A DNA stretch of 60,991 nt, from assembly GCA_963923035.1 (NCBI GenBank), contig CAWUKT010000040.1, positions 1-60,991 on the forward strand. Direction: 5' to 3'. The notes below the pieces were generated by a model, which saw only the letters and a program-made list of their open reading frames with translations, was not told where the DNA came from and did not search any database. The translations under genes and the position numbers were made by a program. Positions 1 through 7,610 of the stretch are shown here, in pieces; the first letter of the stretch is position 1; each line of letters opens with the position of its first letter. The stretch comes from CAWUKT01 sp963923035. GTDB lineage: Bacteria; Bacteroidota; Bacteroidia; J057; JADKCL01.

Positions 1-20
1 TGACCGGGGGTAAATCGAAA

Positions 21-54
21 GAGGCCGCCTCGTGGTTATGAGACGGCCTCTTTT
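21..54. terminator. Hairpin terminator at left edge
   Basis: An 11-bp stem with one mismatch (GAGGCCGcCTC paired with GAGaCGGCCTC) encloses an 8-base loop and is followed by TTTTCTTT. On the minus strand the stem is followed by a short T-rich stretch (TTTCGATTTA). It probably ends the minus-strand adhesin gene beginning downstream and whatever gene converges from the left. Confidence 0.75.
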
Positions 55-75
55 CTTTGGTGCAACAATGCGCGC

Positions 76-3000
76 TTATGGGTTGACCATGAGCTTCACA
101 TTTTGAGCCTGATTGCTGCCCATCCACACCCGCAATTCATATACACCCGCAGCCAATCCACTCAAGTCCAATACGTAACGTTCGCCGGGCGACCAGCTGT
201 CCGTGTACTCCTTGACCTTCTGGCCAAACTTGTTGTACAGTTCCAGACGACCAATTTCCAGCACCAATGGCTCGAAGTAAACCTCGCCCTGGGCCGGGTT
301 CGGATAGACCTTGAATCCATCTTCATCCAACTCCTCTCCCACCGACACAAAGTTCACATTGATGTCCTGGCAAAAGGTATCCGTCCCACAGGCATTGGTG
401 GCCTGCAAGCAAACGGTATAGATACCCGGCACCTGGTAGGTATGGGTCGGAGACGGCAAGGAAGCCGAATTCTGATCGCCGAAGTCCCAGAAGAAGGTCG
501 TTGCCCCCGTCGAGGTATTGGCGAAAGTCACTGTACTCTGGCTCGTACCAAATGCGAATCCAGAGACCGGCAAGGGATTGACCGTGAGGGTCACGTCATC
601 GCTTTCGGTACAATTGTTCGCGTCGGTCACCAAAACGGAATAGGTGGTCGTTCCCGTCGGCGTGGCCACCGGATTCGGGTCGGAGGCGCTGTTCAGGCCT
701 CCGGAGGGCGTCCACTGGTAGGTGAAGCCGCCGCTGCCACCGCTGGCGGTGGGCAGTCCTCCGATGGAAACCGGATCGCCTTCGCAGACCACGGTATCGT
801 TGCCGGCCGTCACCACAATGGTGGGATTCAGGTCCACGAGGACCGTATCGTCCGCCTGGCAGCCATTCACATCCGTCACCGTGACGGCATAGGTGGCCGG
901 TCCATTGACCGAGATCGCCGGATTCGGCTGCGTCGGCGTGGTAATTCCCGGGCCCGTCCAGTTGTAGGTGAATCCGCCACTGCCGCCCGTCGCGACGGGA
1001 TTGCCGCCCAGGACGGCTCCCCCGGGATCGCAAAGGAACTGGTCGTTCCCGGCATCCACATTGATCGCCGGATTCAATCCGACCGTCACCTGGTCCGTCG
1101 TCTGGCAATTGCTCTGGTCGGTGATGGTCACCGTATAGGTCTGGGTACCCGTCACGTTCACCGAAGGATTCGGCGAAGTCGGACTGCTGAGACCCGCTGC
1201 CGGGCTCCAAGCATAACTCAGGGCACCATTGCCACCGGTTCCGGTCGGGACTCCGCCCAGAACGATGCTTCCCGGATCACACAGCAAGGAGTCTACCCCC
1301 GCGTCGGCCACAATGAGGGGATGGACCCCGACATTGATGGTATCGCGGAATACACAGTTGTTGGCGTCGGTGACCGCCACGATATAGCTCGTAGCTGTGG
1401 GCACACTGGCCACCGGATTGGCAACGGTGGTACTGGACAGGCCCGTGCCAGGCGACCACGCGTAGGAGAAGTTACCTCCTCCGCCAATCGCCGTCGGGCT
1501 GCCGCCCAGGGTCAATACGCCACCCGCACAGACCGTCTGGTCGGTGCCTGCGTTGACGATGATGGCCGGATTCAAATCCACGAGGACCGTATCGTCCGCC
1601 TGGCAGCCATTCACATCCGTCACCGTGACGGCATAGGTCGCCGGCCCATTGACCGAGATCGCCGGATTCGGCTGCGTCGGCGTGGTAATTCCCGGACCCG
1701 CCCAGTTGTAGGTAAATCCACCACTGCCACCCGTCGCGACGGGATTGCCGCCCAGGACGGCTCCCCCGGGATCACAAAGGAACTGGTCGTTCCCGGCATC
1801 CACATTGATCGCCGGATTCAACCCGACCGTCACCTGGTCCGTCGTCTGGCAATTGCTCTGGTCAGTGATGGTCACCGTATAGGTCTGGGTACCCGTCACA
1901 TTCACCGAAGGATTCGGCGAGGTCGGACTGCTGAGACCCGCTGCCGGGCTCCAGGCATAACTAAGGGCACCATTGCCACCGGTTCCGGTCGGGACTCCGC
2001 CCAAAACGATGCTTCCCGGATCGCACAACAAGGAGTCTACCCCCGCGTCGGCCACAATGAGGGGATGGACCCCGACATTGATGGTATCACGGAACACACA
2101 GTTGTTGGCGTCGGTGACCGCCACGATATAGCTCGTGGCAGTGGGCACACTGGCCACCGGATTGGCAGCAGTGGTGCTGGACAGGCCCGTGCCAGGCGAC
2201 CACGCGTAGGAGAAGTTGCCCCCTCCGCCAATCGCGGTCGGGCTTCCGCCCAGGGTCAATACGCCACCCGCACAGACCGTCTGGTCGGTACCGGCATTGA
2301 CGATGATGGCCGGGAATAAGGTCAGAACGACATCATCGTCTGCGGTACATCCAGCTGCATCCGTCACGGTCACGGAATAGGTTCCCGAAGCCGTCGGCGT
2401 CACCGAAGGATTTGCCACCGAGGTCGAGCTCAGGCCGCTCCCTGTCCAGTTATAGGTATAGGGGCCCTGAGAACCGGCCGCAGTCGGGCTTCCGCCCAGG
2501 AAAACCGAGCTGGAAGTTCCGCAGAAGGATTGGTCGGTCCCTGCATTGACCTGCAACTGCGACAAAACAGTCACCTGGGTCATCGACGAGGTATCCGCAC
2601 AGCTATTGCCCGAGGTATAAATCACCTGGTAATTTCCACTGATCGTGGCGAGGTAGGTTCCCCCCGTAGCCCCGGAAATCGGGTTCCCGTTGCGGAGCCA
2701 TTGGAGCGTGGAACCGGCACTGTTGACAGCCGTCAACAAGGTGTCCTCACCCGAACAAACCTGGACATTCGTAGCTGGGTTGATCGCCGCGATGGGCGCG
2801 GCCGTCACCTGAATCGTATCGACCAGCGTATTGCCACAGCCATCGGTATCGCAGGCCTGCACCGAAAGCGTATGGGTTCCCACCCCGGACCAATTGACCG
2901 TCACCATATTCGTATTCTGGCCGGTAACAATCGTACCTCCGGAAGCGGTCCAGGTATAGGTATTGCTGGCGCTCGCCGCAACCGAATAGCTGATCCCATT

Positions 3001-4341
3001 CAGGTTATCGTTTTCACAAAACACCTTCGGACCACTGATACTCGTGAGAATGGGGACCAAACTCGTGTCGATCCAAACCACCACAGTATAATCAGCGCCC
3101 CAATTGCCCTGGTCATCCTGCAAGCGCGACGTCAGGCGGTGCGGTCCCAGGCTAAGGGCAAAGGTATTGTAGGAAGAATCAAAAACCGTTTCGAGGGCTT
3201 CGTCAAAATTCCCGTCCAATGCAAGCAAAGGAAATCCATTCCCCTGCCCCGGATCGGAATCCCAGAAGAACTCACCCGTCGCTACGTTGGGAATATTCGG
3301 TGTGATATTGTCCTCAATCGAGATCACCGTCCGAAAGACCGGGCTCCAGGTATTGTAATCGTCCCGGACCCGGACATTCAAGGTGTGCAAACCCGACGCC
3401 AACAAGGGAATATTGGCCTGGGCCAGCTCTTCGAGAGTTTCGTCGAAGGTTCCATCTGTGGCCAGGATCGGGGTTCCATTGCCGGGACCAGGATCGGCGT
3501 CCCAGAAGTACTCGCCCTGCATGAGTCCCGCGATTTCGGGCGTGATGGCATCTTCCACTGAAACCACCAGCGTGAACACCGGTGACCATACGTTCGCAGA
3601 ATCCAGCACGCGGACACCGAGGCGGTGCAATCCCGAGGCCGGAAGAGCGACATTGTTGGCGAAAACAGCTTCCAGGGCTTCGTCGAAATTGCCGTCCAGG
3701 GCCAGGAGGGGCGTCCCATTCCCTTGTCCCGGATCGGTATCCCAGAAGTATTCCGCCTCAACCAAGCCCGGGATATCCGGCTGGATATTGCTTTCCACGG
3801 AAACTACCGTGGTAAAGACCGCCCCCCAGGTCCCCGAGCTGTCCTGTATCCGGACATTCAGGGTATGGAGACCCGCCGCCGGGAGGGTCGCATTGTTGGC
3901 CAGGGCCAGTTCCAGGGCTTCGCCGAAGGCGCCATCCTGGGCCACCAGCGGAATGCCGCTGCCAGTCCCAGGATCCGTGTCCCAGTAATATTCGGCCATG
4001 GCCACCGCCGGAATCGAGGTCGACGTCACCGAGCTTTCGATGGAAATGACCACGTTGTAGGTCGAGCCCCAGGTCAGGGAAGAGTCCTGGAAGCGGACCG
4101 AGAACCGGTGGAGTCCCACCGATTGCAGGGGGATGCCCGATTGGATGGCGGTCTCGATGGCTTCACCGAAATTGCCGTCCTGGGCCAGTAGCGCGGTCCC
4201 GTTGCCGGGGCCGGGATCGACGTCCCAGAAGTACTCGGCCGATGCGACCTGCTGGGCGGACAAACTTGTCCCCCAACTCAGGCAGGCAAACGCCAAGCAC
4301 CATCGGAGTCGATGGAGAAGGTTCGAAGTAATCGACTTCAT
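76..4341 (-). CDS. Secreted PKD/Ig-repeat adhesin with T9SS sorting domain
   Basis: A 1421-aa secreted protein. Residues 1-29 are a signal peptide ending in LSAQ. Residues about 33-430 hold five repeats of roughly 78 aa, each starting near AEYFWDxDPGxGNG and ending VVxIE. Then come Ig/PKD-like modules of about 82 aa with the signature NAGxDQxxC...LGGxPTAxGG...YxWxP...TVTDxxxC, and a canonical PKD domain (WDFGD). The C-terminus (VYPNPAQGEV onward, about 75 aa) is a T9SS type A sorting domain, so the protein should cross the outer membrane and be surface-attached. Three successive Ig-like modules are duplicated as a block of 248 aa. The start is the ATG before the signal peptide, 12 bp after the stop of the upstream beta-helix gene, so the two probably form an operon. 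Ligand unknown; adhesion is inferred from architecture. Confidence 0.9.
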   Translation of the reverse strand: MKSITSNLLHRLRWCLAFACLSWGTSLSAQQVASAEYFWDVDPGPGNGTALLAQDGNFGEAIETAIQSGIPLQSVGLHRFSVRFQDSSLTWGSTYNVVISIESSVTSTSIPAVAMAEYYWDTDPGTGSGIPLVAQDGAFGEALELALANNATLPAAGLHTLNVRIQDSSGTWGAVFTTVVSVESNIQPDIPGLVEAEYFWDTDPGQGNGTPLLALDGNFDEALEAVFANNVALPASGLHRLGVRVLDSANVWSPVFTLVVSVEDAITPEIAGLMQGEYFWDADPGPGNGTPILATDGTFDETLEELAQANIPLLASGLHTLNVRVRDDYNTWSPVFRTVISIEDNITPNIPNVATGEFFWDSDPGQGNGFPLLALDGNFDEALETVFDSSYNTFALSLGPHRLTSRLQDDQGNWGADYTVVVWIDTSLVPILTSISGPKVFCENDNLNGISYSVAASASNTYTWTASGGTIVTGQNTNMVTVNWSGVGTHTLSVQACDTDGCGNTLVDTIQVTAAPIAAINPATNVQVCSGEDTLLTAVNSAGSTLQWLRNGNPISGATGGTYLATISGNYQVIYTSGNSCADTSSMTQVTVLSQLQVNAGTDQSFCGTSSSVFLGGSPTAAGSQGPYTYNWTGSGLSSTSVANPSVTPTASGTYSVTVTDAAGCTADDDVVLTLFPAIIVNAGTDQTVCAGGVLTLGGSPTAIGGGGNFSYAWSPGTGLSSTTAANPVASVPTATSYIVAVTDANNCVFRDTINVGVHPLIVADAGVDSLLCDPGSIVLGGVPTGTGGNGALSYAWSPAAGLSSPTSPNPSVNVTGTQTYTVTITDQSNCQTTDQVTVGLNPAINVDAGNDQFLCDPGGAVLGGNPVATGGSGGFTYNWAGPGITTPTQPNPAISVNGPATYAVTVTDVNGCQADDTVLVDLNPAIIVNAGTDQTVCAGGVLTLGGSPTAIGGGGNFSYAWSPGTGLSSTTVANPVASVPTATSYIVAVTDANNCVFRDTINVGVHPLIVADAGVDSLLCDPGSIVLGGVPTGTGGNGALSYAWSPAAGLSSPTSPNPSVNVTGTQTYTVTITDQSNCQTTDQVTVGLNPAINVDAGNDQFLCDPGGAVLGGNPVATGGSGGFTYNWTGPGITTPTQPNPAISVNGPATYAVTVTDVNGCQADDTVLVDLNPTIVVTAGNDTVVCEGDPVSIGGLPTASGGSGGFTYQWTPSGGLNSASDPNPVATPTGTTTYSVLVTDANNCTESDDVTLTVNPLPVSGFAFGTSQSTVTFANTSTGATTFFWDFGDQNSASLPSPTHTYQVPGIYTVCLQATNACGTDTFCQDINVNFVSVGEELDEDGFKVYPNPAQGEVYFEPLVLEIGRLELYNKFGQKVKEYTDSWSPGERYVLDLSGLAAGVYELRVWMGSNQAQNVKLMVNP
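833..1570. repeat. Tandem duplication, copy A
   Basis: The DNA here is nearly identical to 1577-2314, offset by exactly 744 bp, with only scattered synonymous-looking differences. It encodes three Ig/PKD-like modules of the adhesin. The offset is a multiple of three, so the reading frame is preserved. Confidence 0.9.
1577..2314. repeat. Tandem duplication, copy B
   Basis: Second copy of the 744-bp-period duplication inside the adhesin gene. Identity ends abruptly at GATGATGGCCGG, after which the modules are divergent. The high identity points to recent duplication or gene conversion. Confidence 0.9.
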
Positions 4342-4353
4342 GACCAGTTCGAA

Positions 4354-5577
4354 TTAACGGTCGTATCCTTCAGCTTCGATGTTCAGGGTGCCGCCCTGGA
4401 AAATGGCCCGCGGAGCCCGCACGATGTAGACGCTGGGGCTGGCCGAGATGGGGAAATAGTTGTTGATGTTGAAGGAGCCGCCAAAACAACCCGGATCGTT
4501 GATCGAAAGGTCGTGGTCGGTATAGGCATTGTCGGGGCTGCCGCCGTTGGTCACGGCGGTACCAGTCACGGTGCCGTCGGAAGCCGAGACGTCCACGGTG
4601 AAGGAAGTCACATTGGTGCCGTTGGGTGTGATCCCAGTCAGACGACGGCTGGACGTGATCGAAGCGTCGATGTGGTTGTAGGCCGCAAAAACATTTGCCG
4701 AGGTAGATACCCGGATTCCATAGGCATTGCTAATCGCGGTGATGCGATCGATCGCATTGTTCAGGATGTCGACCCGCGCCTGGGAAGCACTGCCGCCCAC
4801 ATCGATGCCTATCGGGGTTCCCGAGCAGCAAGTATTGGGTACGATGCGAATAGAGTTGTTGAGAATAACGTTGGTCACCAATGAAGAATTCTTCAGGGTA
4901 TTGATCCCAATGCCATCGTCGTAGCCAGTGTTGTTGTACGAGATGAAATTGTTGGCGATGTAGAAAAAATGGGCTGAAGAGTTCCAGTTCAGGATATCGA
5001 CATAATTGCCTACAATGTAAATCACCTCATTGGAAGGCGTTCCGTCGTTGTTGATGTTCAGGAAATGCTCGCCCAGGTCGTTGCCGTAGACATTGCCATA
5101 GCGAATGGTGACATCGCCACCAATCACGTTAGAGGCGAGGGTCACGTCGTAATTGTCGTGGTTAAAGCTCACAAGGCCAGCAATGTTACATCCGGCAATC
5201 TCCACCTTGGTGCGGGTGCCGATCGGGGCGGCGTTGGAAGAGAAAACGGCTCCGGCAACGATTTCCATTCCGATGATCCGGATCTCTTTCGGTGTGGTCG
5301 TCGGGGCCACGATGAAATCGCCCTGGACCCGGAACCGGGTGCCATCCACGGCCGGTACGAAAGACAAGCTCTTGTTGATCGAGACGTTCTCCTGCCAGTT
5401 GAGACCGCCCGCCCGATTGACAATGACAATCCGGTCACCGTCGCTCGCGGCGTTCACCGCTGCCGTAATACTTCCAAATGTGCCTACGCCACCGAATTCC
5501 TGGACCACGCGGTCCACGGCTGAGGCTGTAAAATGAAGAAAAAACAATCCTACTAAGAGTGAAATTTTTTGAATCAT
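4354..5577 (-). CDS. Secreted right-handed beta-helix (pectin lyase-fold) protein
   Basis: 407 aa. Residues 1-20 are a signal peptide (MIQKISLLVGLFFLHFTASA). The rest has the short-period pattern of parallel beta-helix proteins: an early GDRIVIVNRAGG segment, stacked asparagines (SNVIGGDVTI, NNFISYNN, NNSIRIV, NNAIDRI), and a final strand ARAIFQGGTLNIEAEGYDR. No YPNP sorting domain is present, unlike the downstream partner, so it is probably periplasmic or exported another way. The gene sits 12 bp upstream of the adhesin gene on the same strand. Enzymatic function cannot be assigned; many such proteins bind or cleave polysaccharide, and I see no recognisable catalytic motif. Confidence 0.75.
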   Translation of the reverse strand: MIQKISLLVGLFFLHFTASAVDRVVQEFGGVGTFGSITAAVNAASDGDRIVIVNRAGGLNWQENVSINKSLSFVPAVDGTRFRVQGDFIVAPTTTPKEIRIIGMEIVAGAVFSSNAAPIGTRTKVEIAGCNIAGLVSFNHDNYDVTLASNVIGGDVTIRYGNVYGNDLGEHFLNINNDGTPSNEVIYIVGNYVDILNWNSSAHFFYIANNFISYNNTGYDDGIGINTLKNSSLVTNVILNNSIRIVPNTCCSGTPIGIDVGGSASQARVDILNNAIDRITAISNAYGIRVSTSANVFAAYNHIDASITSSRRLTGITPNGTNVTSFTVDVSASDGTVTGTAVTNGGSPDNAYTDHDLSINDPGCFGGSFNINNYFPISASPSVYIVRAPRAIFQGGTLNIEAEGYDR

Positions 5578-5896
5578 GTTCGAGTTTTTTGTTTGGTAGA
5601 AAATAGAAATAGGTTGGAATGGTTATCCTACTGGATTCGGGGCAAAGATGAAGGAAATCCATCAGTATTTCTTGACCCCGGAGGGCTTCAAGACAAAAAT
5701 CATTCCAATTCTTGGGACCTTCGTCCTTCAACTTACCTTTCACTGGGTTTCTGGGATTCTCTTTGGGATTCTTCGCGATCCGTGGAAATCAATTCCACGA
5801 ATCACGAAGCTCCTCAGACTTAGGGCAGAGTTCATTTTCATTCCCCCAGCCCCTCTCCTTTCTCCCCCCGAATCCCCTTCTCCAGCTTGTGGGCCC
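5578..5896. other. Intergenic region with a 39-bp palindrome
   Basis: No convincing gene. At 5771-5809 there is a 17-bp inverted repeat with two mismatches around a 5-base loop; its core at 5782-5798 is GTGGAA-N5-TTCCAC, the same unit found in the 89-bp elements at 21.8 and 27.4 kb. A -7-like box lies at 5643-5650. Confidence 0.6.
5643..5650 (-). promoter_or_regulatory. Putative -7 box (CATCTTTG)
   Basis: On the minus strand CATCTTTG sits about 65 bp upstream of the beta-helix start. It is one base from the Bacteroidota consensus TAnnTTTG and resembles other -7 candidates in the window. Confidence 0.35.
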
Positions 5897-7450
5897 TTAG
5901 AAGGACACATTTTGAGTGACCACTCTCGCCACCCCGGGAGAACCCTTTTCTCCCCGGGAGCCACTGCTGCCGTCGGTTCCGGTATCGCTCCAGGCCTTGC
6001 CAAAGAGCCCCGGGTCTCCGCCCGGACCTCCGCCCACCTGCAAGGAATGCTTGAATTTTCCGGAAGCGGAAGGCTGAATGAGCAACGTGATATTGCCTCC
6101 ATTTCCGCCTCTTCCCCCGTCACCTCCATCACCCGCTTTGCAAAAGGCTTCACTGCAATCCGAGCCATCGGTTCCCTTGCTGCCCGGCATGCCGGCCGCA
6201 TTCGCCTTCAGCGTGCCCCCCGACTGGAATTTCACGTAACGGTTTTTGCCCACCTTGCAGTAAATGAGCGCCTTACCGGTCTCAGAGTGCTTCGACATTT
6301 TCGCCTCAATCGTGGTCGAGCTACCCCCACTGCCGCAGGGAAGCGAAACAATCGTGGGGTACTGAAAGACCAGACTGACCTTGGCCTGGCCGCTGCCTTT
6401 GTACTTCGGTTTGACGGTGAAGGTCAACAGGTCAGGGGCTCCGGGAGCCGGCGCATTGTTGTTCCAGATTTTCAGTTCCGCGCCCAACTTATGGGAATGG
6501 CCGCCCCACTCATCGGTGCGGTAGTCCCGACCAATCCAGCGGGCATCGCCGTACTGAAAACCATCCACGACGAAGTCTTCGATGTACAGGTTCCCGCCCA
6601 GATTGTGGGTTTTGTCGCTGCTGCCATCCTTGAAGGTTGCCTCGAGTCCGAAGTTGATGGTACCGCCCGGCAAGGCGCCCGTTTGCTCCGTCTCGTCGGT
6701 GTACACGATTTTGATCTTGGTGACCTCCCGGTGCTCCAGAGAATGTTGTTCCCGAAACGCTTTTTCCGCCTCCGTCAACTCAACCACATCGCTCTTTTGC
6801 TTTTCCATCGCCCACCTCCTATACGCCTCTATTTCCTTGGTCCAGGTGCTCACATTCTTCCCCTTTTTTCCTCCCACTCCGATCAGCGTCTTGATTTCCG
6901 GTTCATTCCACTTGTTCACCTTGTACCACACAATGGATTCGTCCGTGATATAGATTCCTTCGTCCCGGTTGTACCGGTATTGTCCGTCGTAGGAGTTGAT
7001 GATCGGTTCGGAGAAAAACCATGAATTGGCGTGGTACATGGGAGGTGCATAAGCCTTGTACAGAGTCGGCTCCTTTTGGGTGCCATCGTCATTTAAAAAG
7101 TTGGCCGTCCAAATTTTGGTCACGGTGCCCGTGGAATCCTTTTCCAGGTTGACGTAGCAATAGCGGTCTCCCTTCAGCCAATTGGTGCCGGGGTACGGCA
7201 AGAAGGAGGCCAACTTGTTTTTGGTGGGCCATCCGGCCGCTTTTGTCGCCAGGCTCTCTGTGACCTGTGCCTTGGCCGGTGCATTTTGCCGGGCCTCCCG
7301 CTGGTCCTTGGAATCCTTGATGACATTGAAAAGCCGCTCGGAAAATCCCCCATTGGATCGACTTGAACTCCATTGGGTAGTGTCGGTTTGTCCTTTTGTG
7401 GAGACGGAAAGTCCCACAGCAGTAATGATAAGAAAGATGTACTTTTTCAT
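5897..7450 (-). CDS. Secreted glycine-rich protein, function unknown
   Basis: 517 aa starting at ATG with a signal peptide (MKKYIFLIITAVGLSVSTKG). The middle (about residues 90-400) alternates charged and beta-rich segments with no motif I recognise. The last 90 residues are glycine-rich and collagen-like (GGDGGRGGNGG, then SGSRGEKGSPG). Such GxxGxxG tails are common in bacterial exported proteins. No YPNP sorting domain is visible. The gene has its own probable promoter at 7470-7477 and is separated from the gene upstream by a terminator, so it is likely monocistronic. Confidence 0.7.
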   Translation of the reverse strand: MKKYIFLIITAVGLSVSTKGQTDTTQWSSSRSNGGFSERLFNVIKDSKDQREARQNAPAKAQVTESLATKAAGWPTKNKLASFLPYPGTNWLKGDRYCYVNLEKDSTGTVTKIWTANFLNDDGTQKEPTLYKAYAPPMYHANSWFFSEPIINSYDGQYRYNRDEGIYITDESIVWYKVNKWNEPEIKTLIGVGGKKGKNVSTWTKEIEAYRRWAMEKQKSDVVELTEAEKAFREQHSLEHREVTKIKIVYTDETEQTGALPGGTINFGLEATFKDGSSDKTHNLGGNLYIEDFVVDGFQYGDARWIGRDYRTDEWGGHSHKLGAELKIWNNNAPAPGAPDLLTFTVKPKYKGSGQAKVSLVFQYPTIVSLPCGSGGSSTTIEAKMSKHSETGKALIYCKVGKNRYVKFQSGGTLKANAAGMPGSKGTDGSDCSEAFCKAGDGGDGGRGGNGGNITLLIQPSASGKFKHSLQVGGGPGGDPGLFGKAWSDTGTDGSSGSRGEKGSPGVARVVTQNVSF

Positions 7451-7469
7451 GTGTTAATGTTCTATAGGG

Positions 7470-7477
7470 CGAAGATA
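7470..7477 (-). promoter_or_regulatory. Putative -7 box (TATCTTCG)
   Basis: TATCTTCG on the minus strand lies 19 bp upstream of the ATG at 7450 and downstream of the terminator of the previous gene. Confidence 0.45.
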
Positions 7478-7537
7478 GAGGGGGTAAAGAGCCCGTTACG
7501 AATTGGGTTTGTGGATGGAAATTTCGGTTGATGAGAC

Positions 7538-7562
7538 AAAAAAAGAGCAGCCGATGCTGCTC
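7538..7562 (-). terminator. Rho-independent terminator
   Basis: On the minus strand GAGCAGC-ATCG-GCTGCTC, a perfect 7-bp stem with a 4-base loop, is followed by seven T. It lies about 50 bp after the stop of the ELWxxDG protein gene. Confidence 0.9.
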
Positions 7563-7610
7563 CACATCCGCATTCGCCCAGCGGGCAAATGGCGCGATAT
7601 TGTCAGTGTC

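Noticed and set aside
103..2319. Long plus-strand ORF of 738 aa opposite the adhesin gene
   Set aside because: Arg/His-rich shadow of the repetitive minus-strand coding sequence; the minus-strand product has a signal peptide and a sorting domain.
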